The translations under genes were made by a program, and so were the position numbers. Below, piece after piece: positions 1 through 9,012 of a stretch of DNA of 64,000 bases. Under the pieces are notes generated by a model. It had not been told where the DNA came from and made no database searches. It saw only the letters and a list, made by a program, of their open reading frames with translations. The DNA is from JAKZVK01 sp965248255 (GTDB lineage Bacteria; Acidobacteriota; Terriglobia; Bryobacterales; UBA6623), in assembly GCA_965248255.1 (NCBI GenBank), contig CBDFIW010000003.1, positions 62,001-126,000 on the forward strand. Reading direction: 5' to 3'. The number at the start of each line of letters is the position of its first letter. The first letter of the stretch is position 1.

Positions 1-269
1 CCGAGGAGCATCGCCACACTTCTGTCGACGTGACCGCCCAGAGGCTGGTCGAAAACCCGGACAGCTTCGTGTTGGGCGCGTTTGCTGAGGACTCGTTGAT
101 TGGGACGGCCGGGTTTTATCGAGAGCAAGGACGCAAGTGTGCACACAGAGGCCACGTCTGGGGAACGTATGTGACGCCGACCTACAGACGTCATGGCGTC
201 GGACGTGCGCTCATGGCGGCGACACTTGATCGCGCTCGGGCTCTGACGGGCCTTGAACTAGTTGTCCTA

Positions 270-1433
270 GTGTAGTGCACCATAAATAATGTAACTTATA
301 TTGACTTCCCATCGTCTCTATTAACAGGAGGCATGGGATGCGAAGAGCACAACCAGTAACTTTGAACACAGCGCAATGCAAGCAGTTGGACCGCTACGCG
401 CGCGGCCGCCAAGTCGCCGTTCGTCTCGCCCTGCGAGCCAGGATTGTCCTGCTGGCCGCCGACGGTCTCGAGAATAAGCAGATCGCCGCACAGCTCGGTG
501 TCTCGCGGCAGTTGGTGGCCCGCTGGCGCACGCGCTTTCTCGAAAGCAGCATCGCCGGCATTGCAAAAGACGCCCCACGGCCCGGTCGTAAACCTGCCGT
601 CTCGAAGCAGAAAGTACAGCAGATCATCCACAAGACCACCCGCGAGAAACCGTCCAACGCCACCCACTGGAGCCGCCGCACCATGGCCGCCGCGGCCGGC
701 GTCAGTGCTTCCACCGTGGGACGGATTTGGCGCGCCCATGGCCTCAAGCCCCACCGCGTCAAGACCTTCAAGCTCAGCAATGACCCGCGTTTCGCCGAGA
801 AACTCGACGACATCGTCGGACTCTATCTCAATCCGCCTGAGCATGCTCTGGTTCTCTCGCTCGATGAGAAGTCCCAAATCCAAGCCCTCGATCGCACCCA
901 GCCCGGCCTGCCGCTCAAAAAGGGACGCGGCCAAACGATGACCCACGATTACAAGCGCAACGGCACGACCACCCTGTTTGCGGCGCTCAACAGCCTTGAC
1001 GGCAGCGTGATCGCCGAGTGCATGCCCCGACACAGCCACCAGGAATGGCTGCGCTTCCTGCGCTTAATTGACCGCCGCACTCCCAAGGACAAACAGCTTC
1101 ATCTCATCGTGGACAACTATGCCACCCACAAGCATGCCGCTGTGAAGCGTTGGCTCGATCGTCACCCGCGCTTCCACATTCATTTCACCCCGACCTCGGC
1201 GTCGTGGCTGAACATGGTCGAGCGATTCTTTCGCGATCTCACCGTCAAGCGCCTGCGCCGCGGCGTGTTTCGCAGCGTGGACGAGCTCGTCGCCGCCATT
1301 GACGACTACATCGCCCAGCACAACGGGCATCCCACGCCCTTCATCTGGACCGCGACCGCCTCCGACATCTTCGAGAAAGTCAAGCGCGGACGTGCCGCCC
1401 TGCATAAGGTGCAATCTGCTTGACGCACTACAC
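270..1433 (+). mobile_element. IS630-family insertion sequence with TA target duplication
   Basis: The ends are near-perfect inverted repeats: the left reads GTGTAGTGC inward from 270 and the right is its complement ending at 1433. Both are flanked by TA (268-269 and 1434-1435). A TA target duplication is the hallmark of IS630/Tc1-type elements. The element is 1164 bp and holds one transposase gene. It disrupts an acetyltransferase gene and excision would restore that frame exactly. Confidence 0.92.
338..1423 (+). CDS. IS630-family transposase
   Basis: This 361-residue protein starts at ATG 338 after an AGGAGG-like site. It has an N-terminal helix-turn-helix region (residues about 30-70, with ENKQIAAQLGVSRQLVARW), a second winged-helix region, and a DDE catalytic core: Asp in LDEKSQ near residue 174, Asp in VDNYATHK near 257, and Glu in NMVERFF near 294. 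It cuts and pastes its own element into TA sites. The frame is intact and all three catalytic acids are present, so it may still be active. Confidence 0.95.
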   Translation: MRRAQPVTLNTAQCKQLDRYARGRQVAVRLALRARIVLLAADGLENKQIAAQLGVSRQLVARWRTRFLESSIAGIAKDAPRPGRKPAVSKQKVQQIIHKTTREKPSNATHWSRRTMAAAAGVSASTVGRIWRAHGLKPHRVKTFKLSNDPRFAEKLDDIVGLYLNPPEHALVLSLDEKSQIQALDRTQPGLPLKKGRGQTMTHDYKRNGTTTLFAALNSLDGSVIAECMPRHSHQEWLRFLRLIDRRTPKDKQLHLIVDNYATHKHAAVKRWLDRHPRFHIHFTPTSASWLNMVERFFRDLTVKRLRRGVFRSVDELVAAIDDYIAQHNGHPTPFIWTATASDIFEKVKRGRAALHKVQSA

Positions 1434-1639
1434 TAGCGGTTGGCGTCGACCAAACGGGGGCGACGAATCTATATCGCTCCCTGGGTTTTGAGTCTCGGGG
1501 TCGAGAGCCTGATTGTTTTCGAGCCGACGACGAACCGATCGAGGTCGATTGGATGACGCTTCGGCTGGATGGCTAGCTCGGAATCTGTGGGCTAAGGGTC
1601 GACACCAACAAGTGGGCTGGGCGCAAGCCTTACGGGGAA

Positions 1640-1922
1640 GAAGCTCGCATGGGCCGACAAAGCCAACAGCGCACATTTCTTGCAGGGTCACGGTGCCGTC
1701 GTAGTTGAGGTCGACCCGTGCCAGGAGTTCTCGAAATCGTTTCGGCCTCTTCACTCGACCTTTCGCCTTGCGAGATCACGCCGTCACCGTTCTTGTCCAA
1801 CAGAGCAATCAGGCGAGCTGCCTGACTGGCTGTGCGAGTGCGGGCAGCTTCGTCAGCAGGGGTAGTTGCCAACCTTCGTTCGAGTGGTTGAGGGGATTCG
1901 ACCGGCTTGCAGTCGTTCGTTG
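1640..1922 (-). pseudogene. Remnant of an EF-hand calcium-binding protein, frameshifted
   Basis: On the minus strand a canonical EF-hand loop (DKNGDGVIS) is encoded at about 1773-1799, and a second loop (DLNYDGTVT) at about 1688-1712. The two lie in different frames, with the switch between roughly 1750 and 1765. In the intact ancestor they would form a normal EF-hand pair separated by the KRPKRFRELL helix. No good start codon is visible between the end of the neighbouring dehydratase gene and the first loop. It is therefore read as a decayed fragment, or as a gene with a sequencing error. Confidence 0.5.
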
Positions 1923-2885
1923 TTAGATCGTTGCTGCCGGCGCGGCGAGGATCTCGGCGAGCTTGGCCGGGAGGATGTTGCCGCCGCTGAGGACGCATAC
2001 GACGTCGAGCCCGCGCGGGTCGATCTTACCCGCGAGAAGGGCCGCGGCCCCGACCGAGCCGCCGCCCTCGACGACCAGCTTTTGCTGCTCGGCCAGCATG
2101 CGCACCGCCGCCGTGATCTCGTCCTCGTCGACGCAGATGACGTCGTCGACTACTTGCTGGACGATGTCGAACGTACGTTCGCCGGGCTGGGCGATCATCA
2201 GCGCGTCGGCCAGGGTCGGGCCCGGGTTGGTCGTGACGCGTTCGCCCTGCTCGACGGAGCGTGCCATCGAGCCGTTCGCGGCCGGTTGGACGCCGATGAC
2301 CCGGCAGGCCGGACGCCTGTGCTTGACGGCGGTCGCGATGCCTGAGACCAGACCTCCGCCACTGACCGGAACGACAACGCAGAAATCACCGTCGAGCTGA
2401 TCTAACAACTCGAGGCCGATCGTTCCGTCGCCGGCGATGGTTTCCTCCGAGTCGTAGGGGTGCAGCAACAAGCGGCCGGTCTCGCGTTGGATGCGAAAGG
2501 TGGTATCCCAACGGTCCTTGAAGGTGTTGTCGCACAGGACCACGGTTGCACCCAGTTGGCGGGTACGCTCGATCTTGAACGACGAAGCGCCGCGCATCAT
2601 CACGACTTGGAGGTCGACGCCGAGGCGGATCGCGGCGTAGGCGGCGCCTTGGGCGAAGTTGCCCGAAGAGGACGTGACGACGCCCGCCCGGCGCGCTTGA
2701 TCGAGGTGGACGAGCATGCCGTTCATCGACGGACGCACCTTGAAGGAGCCGGTCGGTTGGAGGCACTCGAGTTTTAGACGGACCCGCTGTTGGCGGCCGC
2801 GGCCGAGATGTTCGGACTCGATCAGCGGGGTGGGCGGGAAGTAGGGTGCGAGGCGTTCGCGGGCTTGTTGGATTAGCGGAAACAA
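1923..2885 (-). CDS. PLP-dependent threonine/serine dehydratase
   Basis: The 320-residue protein has the fold-type-II pyridoxal-phosphate signature. The Schiff-base lysine lies in TGSFKVR (about residue 49), followed by the substrate loop SSGNFAQG and the glycine-rich phosphate-binding loop VSGGGLVSG. It lacks the C-terminal ACT-like regulatory domain of biosynthetic IlvA, so it resembles catabolic threonine dehydratase or serine racemase-like enzymes. These convert threonine to 2-oxobutanoate plus ammonia, or serine to pyruvate. The chosen start is TTG at 2885, placed just after an AGGAG site. Substrate assignment among threonine, serine and related hydroxy amino acids is open. Confidence 0.85.
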   Translation of the reverse strand: MFPLIQQARERLAPYFPPTPLIESEHLGRGRQQRVRLKLECLQPTGSFKVRPSMNGMLVHLDQARRAGVVTSSSGNFAQGAAYAAIRLGVDLQVVMMRGASSFKIERTRQLGATVVLCDNTFKDRWDTTFRIQRETGRLLLHPYDSEETIAGDGTIGLELLDQLDGDFCVVVPVSGGGLVSGIATAVKHRRPACRVIGVQPAANGSMARSVEQGERVTTNPGPTLADALMIAQPGERTFDIVQQVVDDVICVDEDEITAAVRMLAEQQKLVVEGGGSVGAAALLAGKIDPRGLDVVCVLSGGNILPAKLAEILAAPAATI

Positions 2886-2995
2886 AGGGGGCTCCTGAGT
2901 TGTGGACGGGGTGATCCTAGTCGATCCGGAGCGAAAAGCCGCAGGTCTCTTCGAGCCCTGCGCTACGCGTACTCAGCTGGTGTGCGCGGATCATG

Positions 2996-5386
2996 CTACG
3001 AGCGGACTCTCGTGAAGAGATAGGCGCCGCTCAAGCCGAAAATGATGCTGGGTGACCAGGCGGCGATCATCGGCGTCAACTGGCCTTGTCCGCCGAGCTT
3101 TTCGAAGAATGCGTCCAAGGAGTAGTAGACGACCGCGAGGCCCAAGCACATTACGACGCCCGTAAACGCGCCGCGATGTCCGGCGAGCATCGAGAACGGC
3201 GCCGCCAGAACCGCCATCACAAAGGCAAACATGGGAAAAGCGAGCTTCTTGTGGAGCTGCACCTGCAACTTGACGGTGTCGAAGCCGGCTTGGTTGAGCT
3301 CGCTGATGTAGGCCGCGAGTTCCTGCCAGTTCATCTGCTCGTACTTCTTCGCCTCCTTGAAGAAGTGACTGGGGTCTTCTTCAATGTCGGGGAAGGGGCG
3401 GGCATCAAACGGCTCGAAGGAGACGACGTCGTAGTCTTTGATCTCGGGGACCCAGCCAATCTCGCGCACCCAGCCGTTCTCGAACACCCAGGCCTGTTGC
3501 GTGTCATTCCAGCGGGCTTGCTTGGCCGCGATGTGCCGGCGTAGCCGGAAGTTCTCTGCGTCGAGGTCGTACACGTTGACGCCGGCCAGCAGGTTCTGCT
3601 CGGAGTCGAAGAAGCTGTGGTAGAAGATGCGGTCCCCTTCGCCAAAGGTCCATTGACGATAGGGGCGGAGGTAGGTCTGCACCGGGTTGCCTTTGATCTC
3701 GTCGCGGATGGCGTCCTGGGTGCGGTTGGTTTCTGGAAGGTAGTTCTGGTCGAGCCAAAACAAGCCGCCGCTGACCAGCAGTGAAACGACAACGATCGGC
3801 GCGGCCAGGCGATAAAGACTGATGCCGCACGCACGGAAGGCGGTCAACTCGCGATGCTTGGCCAGAATGAAAAAGCAAATCAACGTCGCGACCAGGATGG
3901 CAAGAGGCGCGGTCTCGTAGATCAGGAACGGTGTCAGGTAGTAGATGTAGGGGATGAAGAGCCCCATCTTGTCCCGCTCAAGCATGTCCCCGAGGAGCTC
4001 GAAGAAGCTGAAGACGAACCAGATTAGGACGAAGGCCGCGAGCAGCAAAACGAAGTAATACAGAAAGTTCAAGAGCACGTAGCGATCGACAATCAGGAAC
4101 CCGGGAGAAGAAGACGCGCCGTTGCTGTTGTTCCACCGCGGGACCCCGCGGGAGCGGCTCCCTCCATTGAACGCAGCCCGCGCGAAGGTTTGTGTCCGCT
4201 TGGACCTGAATCGGGACGCCAAAGCTCGGAACGGGCTGAGCAGCCTGGCCGAGACGTCTTTGCGACCTGGCGAGTCCAGTTGGAGTAACAACAGGACGCC
4301 GCCTACAGTGAACACGATGTTCCCTGACCACACAGCTGGTGCGACAGGCAGGATGCCCGCCTGGGCAAGCGCGATACTGCCAAGCCAGATCATCCAGTAG
4401 ATGAATACCAGCACGACGGTGAGCACTACGCCCACCGATCGGCCCGAGCGTTGAGACGACAAGGCCAGCGGAATGCCCACCATCGGGAACACCAGGCAGG
4501 CGAAGGGGAACGCGAACCGTTGCTGAAGCTCGACGGCGGCCTCGATGCCGCCGTCTTCACCGGCCTGTTTCGCCAGTAGCTCTTCGGTCGTTAGGTACTC
4601 GAGTGAGCGGGCCTGAGAGAAGCGGGCCGGCTCGATTTCGAGCACCTGATCGATGTCGCCGTACTCGAAGCGGTGATATTGGCTTGGGTCGTAGGACTGC
4701 TCGTATCGGCGTGCGACGGGGAGGTGGAGTTGGACACGATCTTGGTCGGGCCTTGGGACGGCGATGGCCTCTGGCGCCAACGTAATGGCGGGGCCGTCGA
4801 CGGTCGCGTTGAGCCCGCTGAAGGAGCCGCGCTCCTGTGGGTCGCGCATATCGGCCATGAAGACGCCCTTCCACCGGACGATCGGTCCCGGGACGACCTC
4901 GCGGACATAGAGAACGAACATGGGGAAGTTTTCGATGAAGACGCGCGGGCGAATTTGGGCGGTCGCCTGAGAGATTTTCAGCGTGTCGCCGATACGACGG
5001 GACTCGCGCTGTGCCCAGGGGTTGAGCATGAGGGTTGTCGCCGCACAGGCTGCCACGCCCAGGGCGGCCCACATGCCGATCGGCAGAATCAAGCGGCGGC
5101 CGGGAATGCCGACGGCGCGCATAGCCGTGATCTCGCCGTCGGTCGAGAGGCGGCCGAGCGCCACCAGCACGCCCACGAGTACGCTCATCGGTATGGTGAA
5201 CCTGAGCGTCTGGGGGACCGTAAGTAGAAAAAGGTAGAGCACCTCGGCCGTCGAGGCGTTGGGGCCGACCAGAAGCTCCATGACGCGTCCGATCGACTGC
5301 AGAAAGAGCACGAACGTAAACAGCAACGTGCCAATCAGCGTGGCGAGCGCGGTTTCACGGAGGATGTAACGGGACAGGATTCCCAC
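2996..5386 (-). CDS. lptFG: LPS export permease, LptF-LptG fusion
   Basis: This 796-residue membrane protein contains two YjgP/YjgQ-type permease halves in one chain. The LptF-like half is residues 1 to about 375 and starts with the typical SRYILRE helix. The LptG-like half starts at about residue 430 with VDRYVLLNFLYYFV. Each half has three N-terminal and three C-terminal membrane segments around a periplasmic beta-jellyroll. In the Lpt system these two subunits form the membrane part of the ABC transporter that lifts lipopolysaccharide toward the outer membrane, working with LptB and LptC, which are not in this window. A linker of roughly 50 residues joins the halves. The start is GTG at 5386. 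The fusion implies a Gram-negative envelope. Confidence 0.9.
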   Translation of the reverse strand: MGILSRYILRETALATLIGTLLFTFVLFLQSIGRVMELLVGPNASTAEVLYLFLLTVPQTLRFTIPMSVLVGVLVALGRLSTDGEITAMRAVGIPGRRLILPIGMWAALGVAACAATTLMLNPWAQRESRRIGDTLKISQATAQIRPRVFIENFPMFVLYVREVVPGPIVRWKGVFMADMRDPQERGSFSGLNATVDGPAITLAPEAIAVPRPDQDRVQLHLPVARRYEQSYDPSQYHRFEYGDIDQVLEIEPARFSQARSLEYLTTEELLAKQAGEDGGIEAAVELQQRFAFPFACLVFPMVGIPLALSSQRSGRSVGVVLTVVLVFIYWMIWLGSIALAQAGILPVAPAVWSGNIVFTVGGVLLLLQLDSPGRKDVSARLLSPFRALASRFRSKRTQTFARAAFNGGSRSRGVPRWNNSNGASSSPGFLIVDRYVLLNFLYYFVLLLAAFVLIWFVFSFFELLGDMLERDKMGLFIPYIYYLTPFLIYETAPLAILVATLICFFILAKHRELTAFRACGISLYRLAAPIVVVSLLVSGGLFWLDQNYLPETNRTQDAIRDEIKGNPVQTYLRPYRQWTFGEGDRIFYHSFFDSEQNLLAGVNVYDLDAENFRLRRHIAAKQARWNDTQQAWVFENGWVREIGWVPEIKDYDVVSFEPFDARPFPDIEEDPSHFFKEAKKYEQMNWQELAAYISELNQAGFDTVKLQVQLHKKLAFPMFAFVMAVLAAPFSMLAGHRGAFTGVVMCLGLAVVYYSLDAFFEKLGGQGQLTPMIAAWSPSIIFGLSGAYLFTRVRS

Positions 5387-5855
5387 GAGCGAGGGGCCTC
5401 GGGGCTGCCACTCGAATGCGGAGGGCGGCTTATGTCGATTCTATCGCAGGGCCGGAACGGACGGTGGAGGGGGCCATGGTCTACGGGATCGTCGGGGGGT
5501 GTACCGGACGCTTGCTGGAGGTGCAACGAGAGCCAGCGGTCTCTTTGAGCGCGCGCTCCGGACGGCAGTGTGACCTGACGGCCGGCAGAAAATGCGCGGG
5601 GGTGCCCTGGCCGGAGTCGTTTTCGTGGTATTTTTATAGGTTACCTCTCGTCTGACCGAGCCGCTGGATCGGATGGGCCGAACCCCGGTTTACGCAGCAG
5701 AGGGTACGTCGGCGCATCACGATCGAACCAAGATGTCGGTGAGAACCCCATTTCCCAACCGAAGGTTCCACTGAGCAGGTCTCCTGACCGAGTCAGAAGC
5801 AATCCGCCGCAGATTGGTTTTCTGAGGATTTGTACCGAAGGGTTAGGGCGCAACC
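5387..5855. other. Intergenic region between divergent genes, no gene seen
   Basis: This 469-bp stretch separates the divergently read lptFG and glycerophosphodiesterase genes, so both promoters should lie here. Short open frames exist but none has a recognisable protein or a convincing start. A small AT-rich patch (5625-5642) is the only compositional break. No repeat or RNA structure stood out. Confidence 0.5.
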
Positions 5856-6515
5856 GTGAAGAAGATACTCAACCTCGGCCATCGCGGTGCGGCGGAAGTG
5901 CCGGAGAACACGATTCCCAGCTTCGAGAAGGCGCTCGAGCACGGAGCGGACGGCGTCGAGCTGGACGTTCGCAAGACGGCCGACGGTGAGTTGGTGGTCG
6001 TCCATCCGCCTGTCGTCGCAGGCCGAGCGGTTCAGTCCAGCAGCTATGAGGAGATTCGACGGTTACCGGGCGGACTCGAAATACCGCTGCTGAAAGACGT
6101 CCTCCACCAGTTCGGCAAGCAGACCTTCCTGAACATTGAGTTCAAGGAGACGGGCTACGAGGAAGAGGCGATCGGGCTGATCCTCAAGCACGGCGATCCT
6201 GCTAATACGATGATATCGGCCTTTCATCCCGAGACCCTGACCAAGGTCCATGAACTTTCCCCTGCTTTGCAGCTTGGCTACATCTACAACCGCACTCAGG
6301 ATGAGGAATCCCGCCATAACGCGCCCATCGACTACGTGATTCCCCAATTCAAGCTGGCGTCACGTGAACTGATCAGCGACGTCCATGATGAAGAGCTGCA
6401 AGTGTTGGCGTGGACCGTCAACGAAGAGGCGGACATGAAGCGGCTGATTGATCTGGGCGTGGATGGGCTGATTACCGACTACCCGGAGAAGTTGGCCGGG
6501 GTTTTGGCGGAGTAG
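5856..6515 (+). CDS. Glycerophosphodiester phosphodiesterase family protein
   Basis: The 219-residue protein has the GDPD TIM-barrel signature near the N terminus: GHRGAAEVPENT (His-Arg and Glu-Asn), then GADGVELDVRKTADGELVVVH. These supply the metal-binding Glu and Asp and the two catalytic histidines. Later strands (NIEFKE, AWTVNEEADMKRLIDLGVDGLITDYP) match the family's C-terminal half. The usual His-Asp pair is His-Pro here, so the Asp after the second histidine is missing. The expected activity is hydrolysis of glycerophosphodiesters to glycerol-3-phosphate and an alcohol. There is no signal peptide, so a cytoplasmic location is likely. The start is GTG at 5856. Confidence 0.85.
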   Translation: MKKILNLGHRGAAEVPENTIPSFEKALEHGADGVELDVRKTADGELVVVHPPVVAGRAVQSSSYEEIRRLPGGLEIPLLKDVLHQFGKQTFLNIEFKETGYEEEAIGLILKHGDPANTMISAFHPETLTKVHELSPALQLGYIYNRTQDEESRHNAPIDYVIPQFKLASRELISDVHDEELQVLAWTVNEEADMKRLIDLGVDGLITDYPEKLAGVLAE

Positions 6516-6714
6516 GACGAGCCGAGATCACAAGATTCTGCCGCCGCTTGGCGGCCGACACGTTTGTGACCTTTGATTGAACGTGGCCACGAGCGCCGCG
6601 TTGAGGCGTCTTTGAGGCGCCGAATGTCCTCAGCTCGGGCTGACTCTCACGGTTCGGGGTGCTGGGTGGGCTGGTGATCGCGTATCGGGCCACGATAGCA
6701 GCTCGAACGATTGA

Positions 6715-7635
6715 CTACTGCACCGGGCCCTCCGGGGCGGAGTCAGAGCCCAGCATCCCGTGGAAGTCGAGCGACTTGAGAAAAGCGGGATGGTCGCGCC
6801 ATCTTGTGCTGACCTTGACGAATGTCTCCAGGAACACCTGGCGGCCGAATAGAGCTTCGAGCTGCTTACGGGCTTGGGCGCCGATCTCCTTCATCTTTCG
6901 TCCCCGCGCGCCGATCAGGATCCCCTTCTGCCCTTGGCGCTCGACATAGACGGTGGCCGATATCCGCAGCAGTCTCGGTTCTTCCTCCCAGGCGTCCACG
7001 GTGACGGCCGTGGCATAAGGCACTTCGTTGTGGGTTTGAAGGATGATCTGCTCGCGTATCAATTCCGCTGCGAGAAAGCGTTCCGGCTGGTCGGTGATAT
7101 AGTCCTCTGGATAATAGCTCGGGGACTCGGGCAGCCGCTCGAACACCAGCCGGACCAGCACCTCGAGGTTGTCGCCCTTGTGGGCAGAGATGGGAACGAG
7201 TTCCTCGAAACTGTGTAGCTTCCGGTACGCCTCGAGTTGCGGAAGGAGTAGCTGCTTCGACCTGAGCAAGTCGATCTTGCTGACCACCAGGAAGACGGGT
7301 TTTCCCAGCTCGCGCACCATCTCGATGGCGGATCGGTCGCCCACCTGGTTGGGTTGGGCTGCGTCCACCAGGACAAGGACGAGGTGACAGCCGGAGGTGG
7401 CGCGGCGGATCTCCCGCATCATGCGGCGGCCCAGTTCGAGGCTCGGCTCGTGAATGCCGGGGCTGTCGACGAAAACGATCTGACCCTCCGGGTGAGTCAG
7501 CACGCCTTGAATCGCGTCGCGAGTCGTTTGAGGCTTGGGGGTGACGATGGCGACCTTCGAGCCAACCAACCGGTTCAACAGGGTGGACTTTCCGACGTTC
7601 GGCCGTCCGAGAATCACGACAAAGCCGGCTTTCAA
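6715..7635 (-). CDS. era: GTPase Era
   Basis: Era binds 16S rRNA and helps mature the 30S ribosomal subunit. The protein (306 residues) shows all G motifs: GRPNVGKS (G1), the DAIQG region (G2), DSPG (G3), SKID (G4) and SAHKG (G5). A C-terminal KH domain follows, with the GARGRKMKEIG loop. The start is taken as TTG at 7635, directly after a GGAGGAGGA ribosome-binding site and overlapping the TGA of the upstream corC gene. Longer open frame upstream lies inside corC and is not Era-like. It is the last gene of the phoH-ybeY-corC-era block. Confidence 0.93.
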   Translation of the reverse strand: MKAGFVVILGRPNVGKSTLLNRLVGSKVAIVTPKPQTTRDAIQGVLTHPEGQIVFVDSPGIHEPSLELGRRMMREIRRATSGCHLVLVLVDAAQPNQVGDRSAIEMVRELGKPVFLVVSKIDLLRSKQLLLPQLEAYRKLHSFEELVPISAHKGDNLEVLVRLVFERLPESPSYYPEDYITDQPERFLAAELIREQIILQTHNEVPYATAVTVDAWEEEPRLLRISATVYVERQGQKGILIGARGRKMKEIGAQARKQLEALFGRQVFLETFVKVSTRWRDHPAFLKSLDFHGMLGSDSAPEGPVQ

Positions 7636-8999
7636 TTCTCCTCCTCCCGCGATTTTGTCTTCGGCGCAGCCTTTGATTCCGGGGCCTGAGCTTTCGCCTG
7701 CCCGGCTTCCCCCGTGTCGGCCCCATCTGTGTCGCCTCCATCTCGCTCGGGGGTGTCGCGGACGCGCCACAGGCGCACCGAGTCGACACGGCGCTCATCA
7801 GCGGCCAGCACCTCGAGCCGGATGCCGTCAAGCGCCAGCTTGGCCCCTGGGCCCGGCACCTTGCCGAGCTGTTCGCAAACCAACCCGCCGACGGTCGTTG
7901 ACTCGAACTCCTCGTCGGGACGGAAGCCGACCAGCTCCTCGAGCCGATCGAGATCCATGCTGCCGGGGACGACGAACGAGTTGTCGGACTGCGCCAGCAC
8001 GTCGGTGCTCTCCTCGGACTCGTCGCGAATCTCCCCGACAATCTCTTCCATCAGATCTTCCATCGTCGCCAAGCCGGCCGTCTGGCCATATTCGTCGATG
8101 ACGATCGACATCTGCTGGTTGCGCTCCTGCATCTCACGAAGCAACTCGCGGATCGGCTTGGTCTCTGGTACGAGCGGAAGCGGCCGGACCAAGTCACGAA
8201 CCTGCTTACCTCGGCCGTTGGTGGCATCGAGCTCGAGCGTGTCGCGGCTGTGCACGAAGCCGATGATTTGATCGATGGTACCCTCGTAAACCGGGATGCG
8301 GGAGTATTCCCTGTTGATGAAGAGCTGGCGCAGATCCTCGACCGAGTTGCCGGCGTCGATCGAGACCACGTCGGGCCGCGGCGTCATGGCCTCGCGCACT
8401 GTCTTGTCGCCGAACTCGACGACGGACTGGATGAGCTTGCGGTCCTCCTCCTCGATCAGGCCCTCTTCCTGACCTGCGTCGAGCAGTGCTTCGATCTCGT
8501 CGGACGGATTGGCCGGTTTGTCGGGAGCGGGTTCCTCGGCCCCCAACTCCGCGAGCGACGAGACGAACAGGGCCAGCAGGGTCACGGGCTTGATGGCCGT
8601 GGCGATGATCCGGGCTGCTGGCACGAGGGGAACGGCCCAAGCTCCCGCGGTGCGCATGACGAGGATGGACGGGATCATATGGGCAAATACGACGAGGGCA
8701 ACGACGGAGAGAACCAGCACTTCCAGAAGCGCGAGATGGAGGTCGGCCCCCGGAAACCTCAGGAGTACCAAGTCGAGAGCAACGACGATCAGCGCCACCT
8801 GGCGAGCGACCGAGAATCGTCTGAGCGCTTCTTGCGGTTCGAGCTTGAGCCGCCCGCGGATTTGTTGCTCGAAGACTTCATAAGAGCGGGAGGTCCCACG
8901 CGGCCGAAAGCGCAATGACTCGACGTAGAGCCAGTGTAGGTACGACGCCAAGACGACCACGCCGCACAGGACGGGCAGGATGATGAGTTGGACAATCAT
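7632..8999 (-). CDS. CNNM/CorC (HlyC) family transporter-associated protein
   Basis: The 455-residue protein has N-terminal membrane helices (CNNM region), then a paired CBS domain (about residues 205-330, including VREAMTPRPDVVSID and SRIPVYEGTIDQIIGFVHSRD). It ends with a CorC/HlyC C-terminal domain (ATMEDLMEEIVGEIRDE) and a charged tail. Members of this family are linked to magnesium and cobalt efflux or homeostasis. It sits between ybeY and era in a conserved RNA/ribosome-related block. The stop overlaps the era start by a few bases, so translation is probably coupled. A second family member occurs at 28579-29955. Confidence 0.88.
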   Translation of the reverse strand: MIVQLIILPVLCGVVVLASYLHWLYVESLRFRPRGTSRSYEVFEQQIRGRLKLEPQEALRRFSVARQVALIVVALDLVLLRFPGADLHLALLEVLVLSVVALVVFAHMIPSILVMRTAGAWAVPLVPAARIIATAIKPVTLLALFVSSLAELGAEEPAPDKPANPSDEIEALLDAGQEEGLIEEEDRKLIQSVVEFGDKTVREAMTPRPDVVSIDAGNSVEDLRQLFINREYSRIPVYEGTIDQIIGFVHSRDTLELDATNGRGKQVRDLVRPLPLVPETKPIRELLREMQERNQQMSIVIDEYGQTAGLATMEDLMEEIVGEIRDESEESTDVLAQSDNSFVVPGSMDLDRLEELVGFRPDEEFESTTVGGLVCEQLGKVPGPGAKLALDGIRLEVLAADERRVDSVRLWRVRDTPERDGGDTDGADTGEAGQAKAQAPESKAAPKTKSREEEN

Positions 9000-9012
9000 C
9001 TGGGCTCAAGAG

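Larger units (their letters stand above)
3..1576 (+). pseudogene. GNAT-family N-acetyltransferase, split by an IS630-family insertion
   Basis: The left part reads from the window edge to about 269 without a stop and carries the GNAT acetyl-CoA motif (YVTPTYRRHGVGRALM, bases 168-215). It then runs into the insertion sequence at 270. If the element and one TA copy are removed, the frame continues from 1436 and gives the expected C-terminal strand and helix (NLYRSLGFESRG) before a TAG at 1574-1576. The start codon lies left of the window; a GTG at 30 is an internal candidate only. GNAT proteins move an acetyl group from acetyl-CoA to an amine, but the substrate cannot be told here. The gene should be inactive in this copy. 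Confidence is high for the family and the interruption. Confidence 0.9.

Noticed and set aside
5641..5853. 70-codon minus-strand frame in the lptFG upstream gap
   Set aside because: No ribosome-binding site or recognisable protein features; more likely chance.
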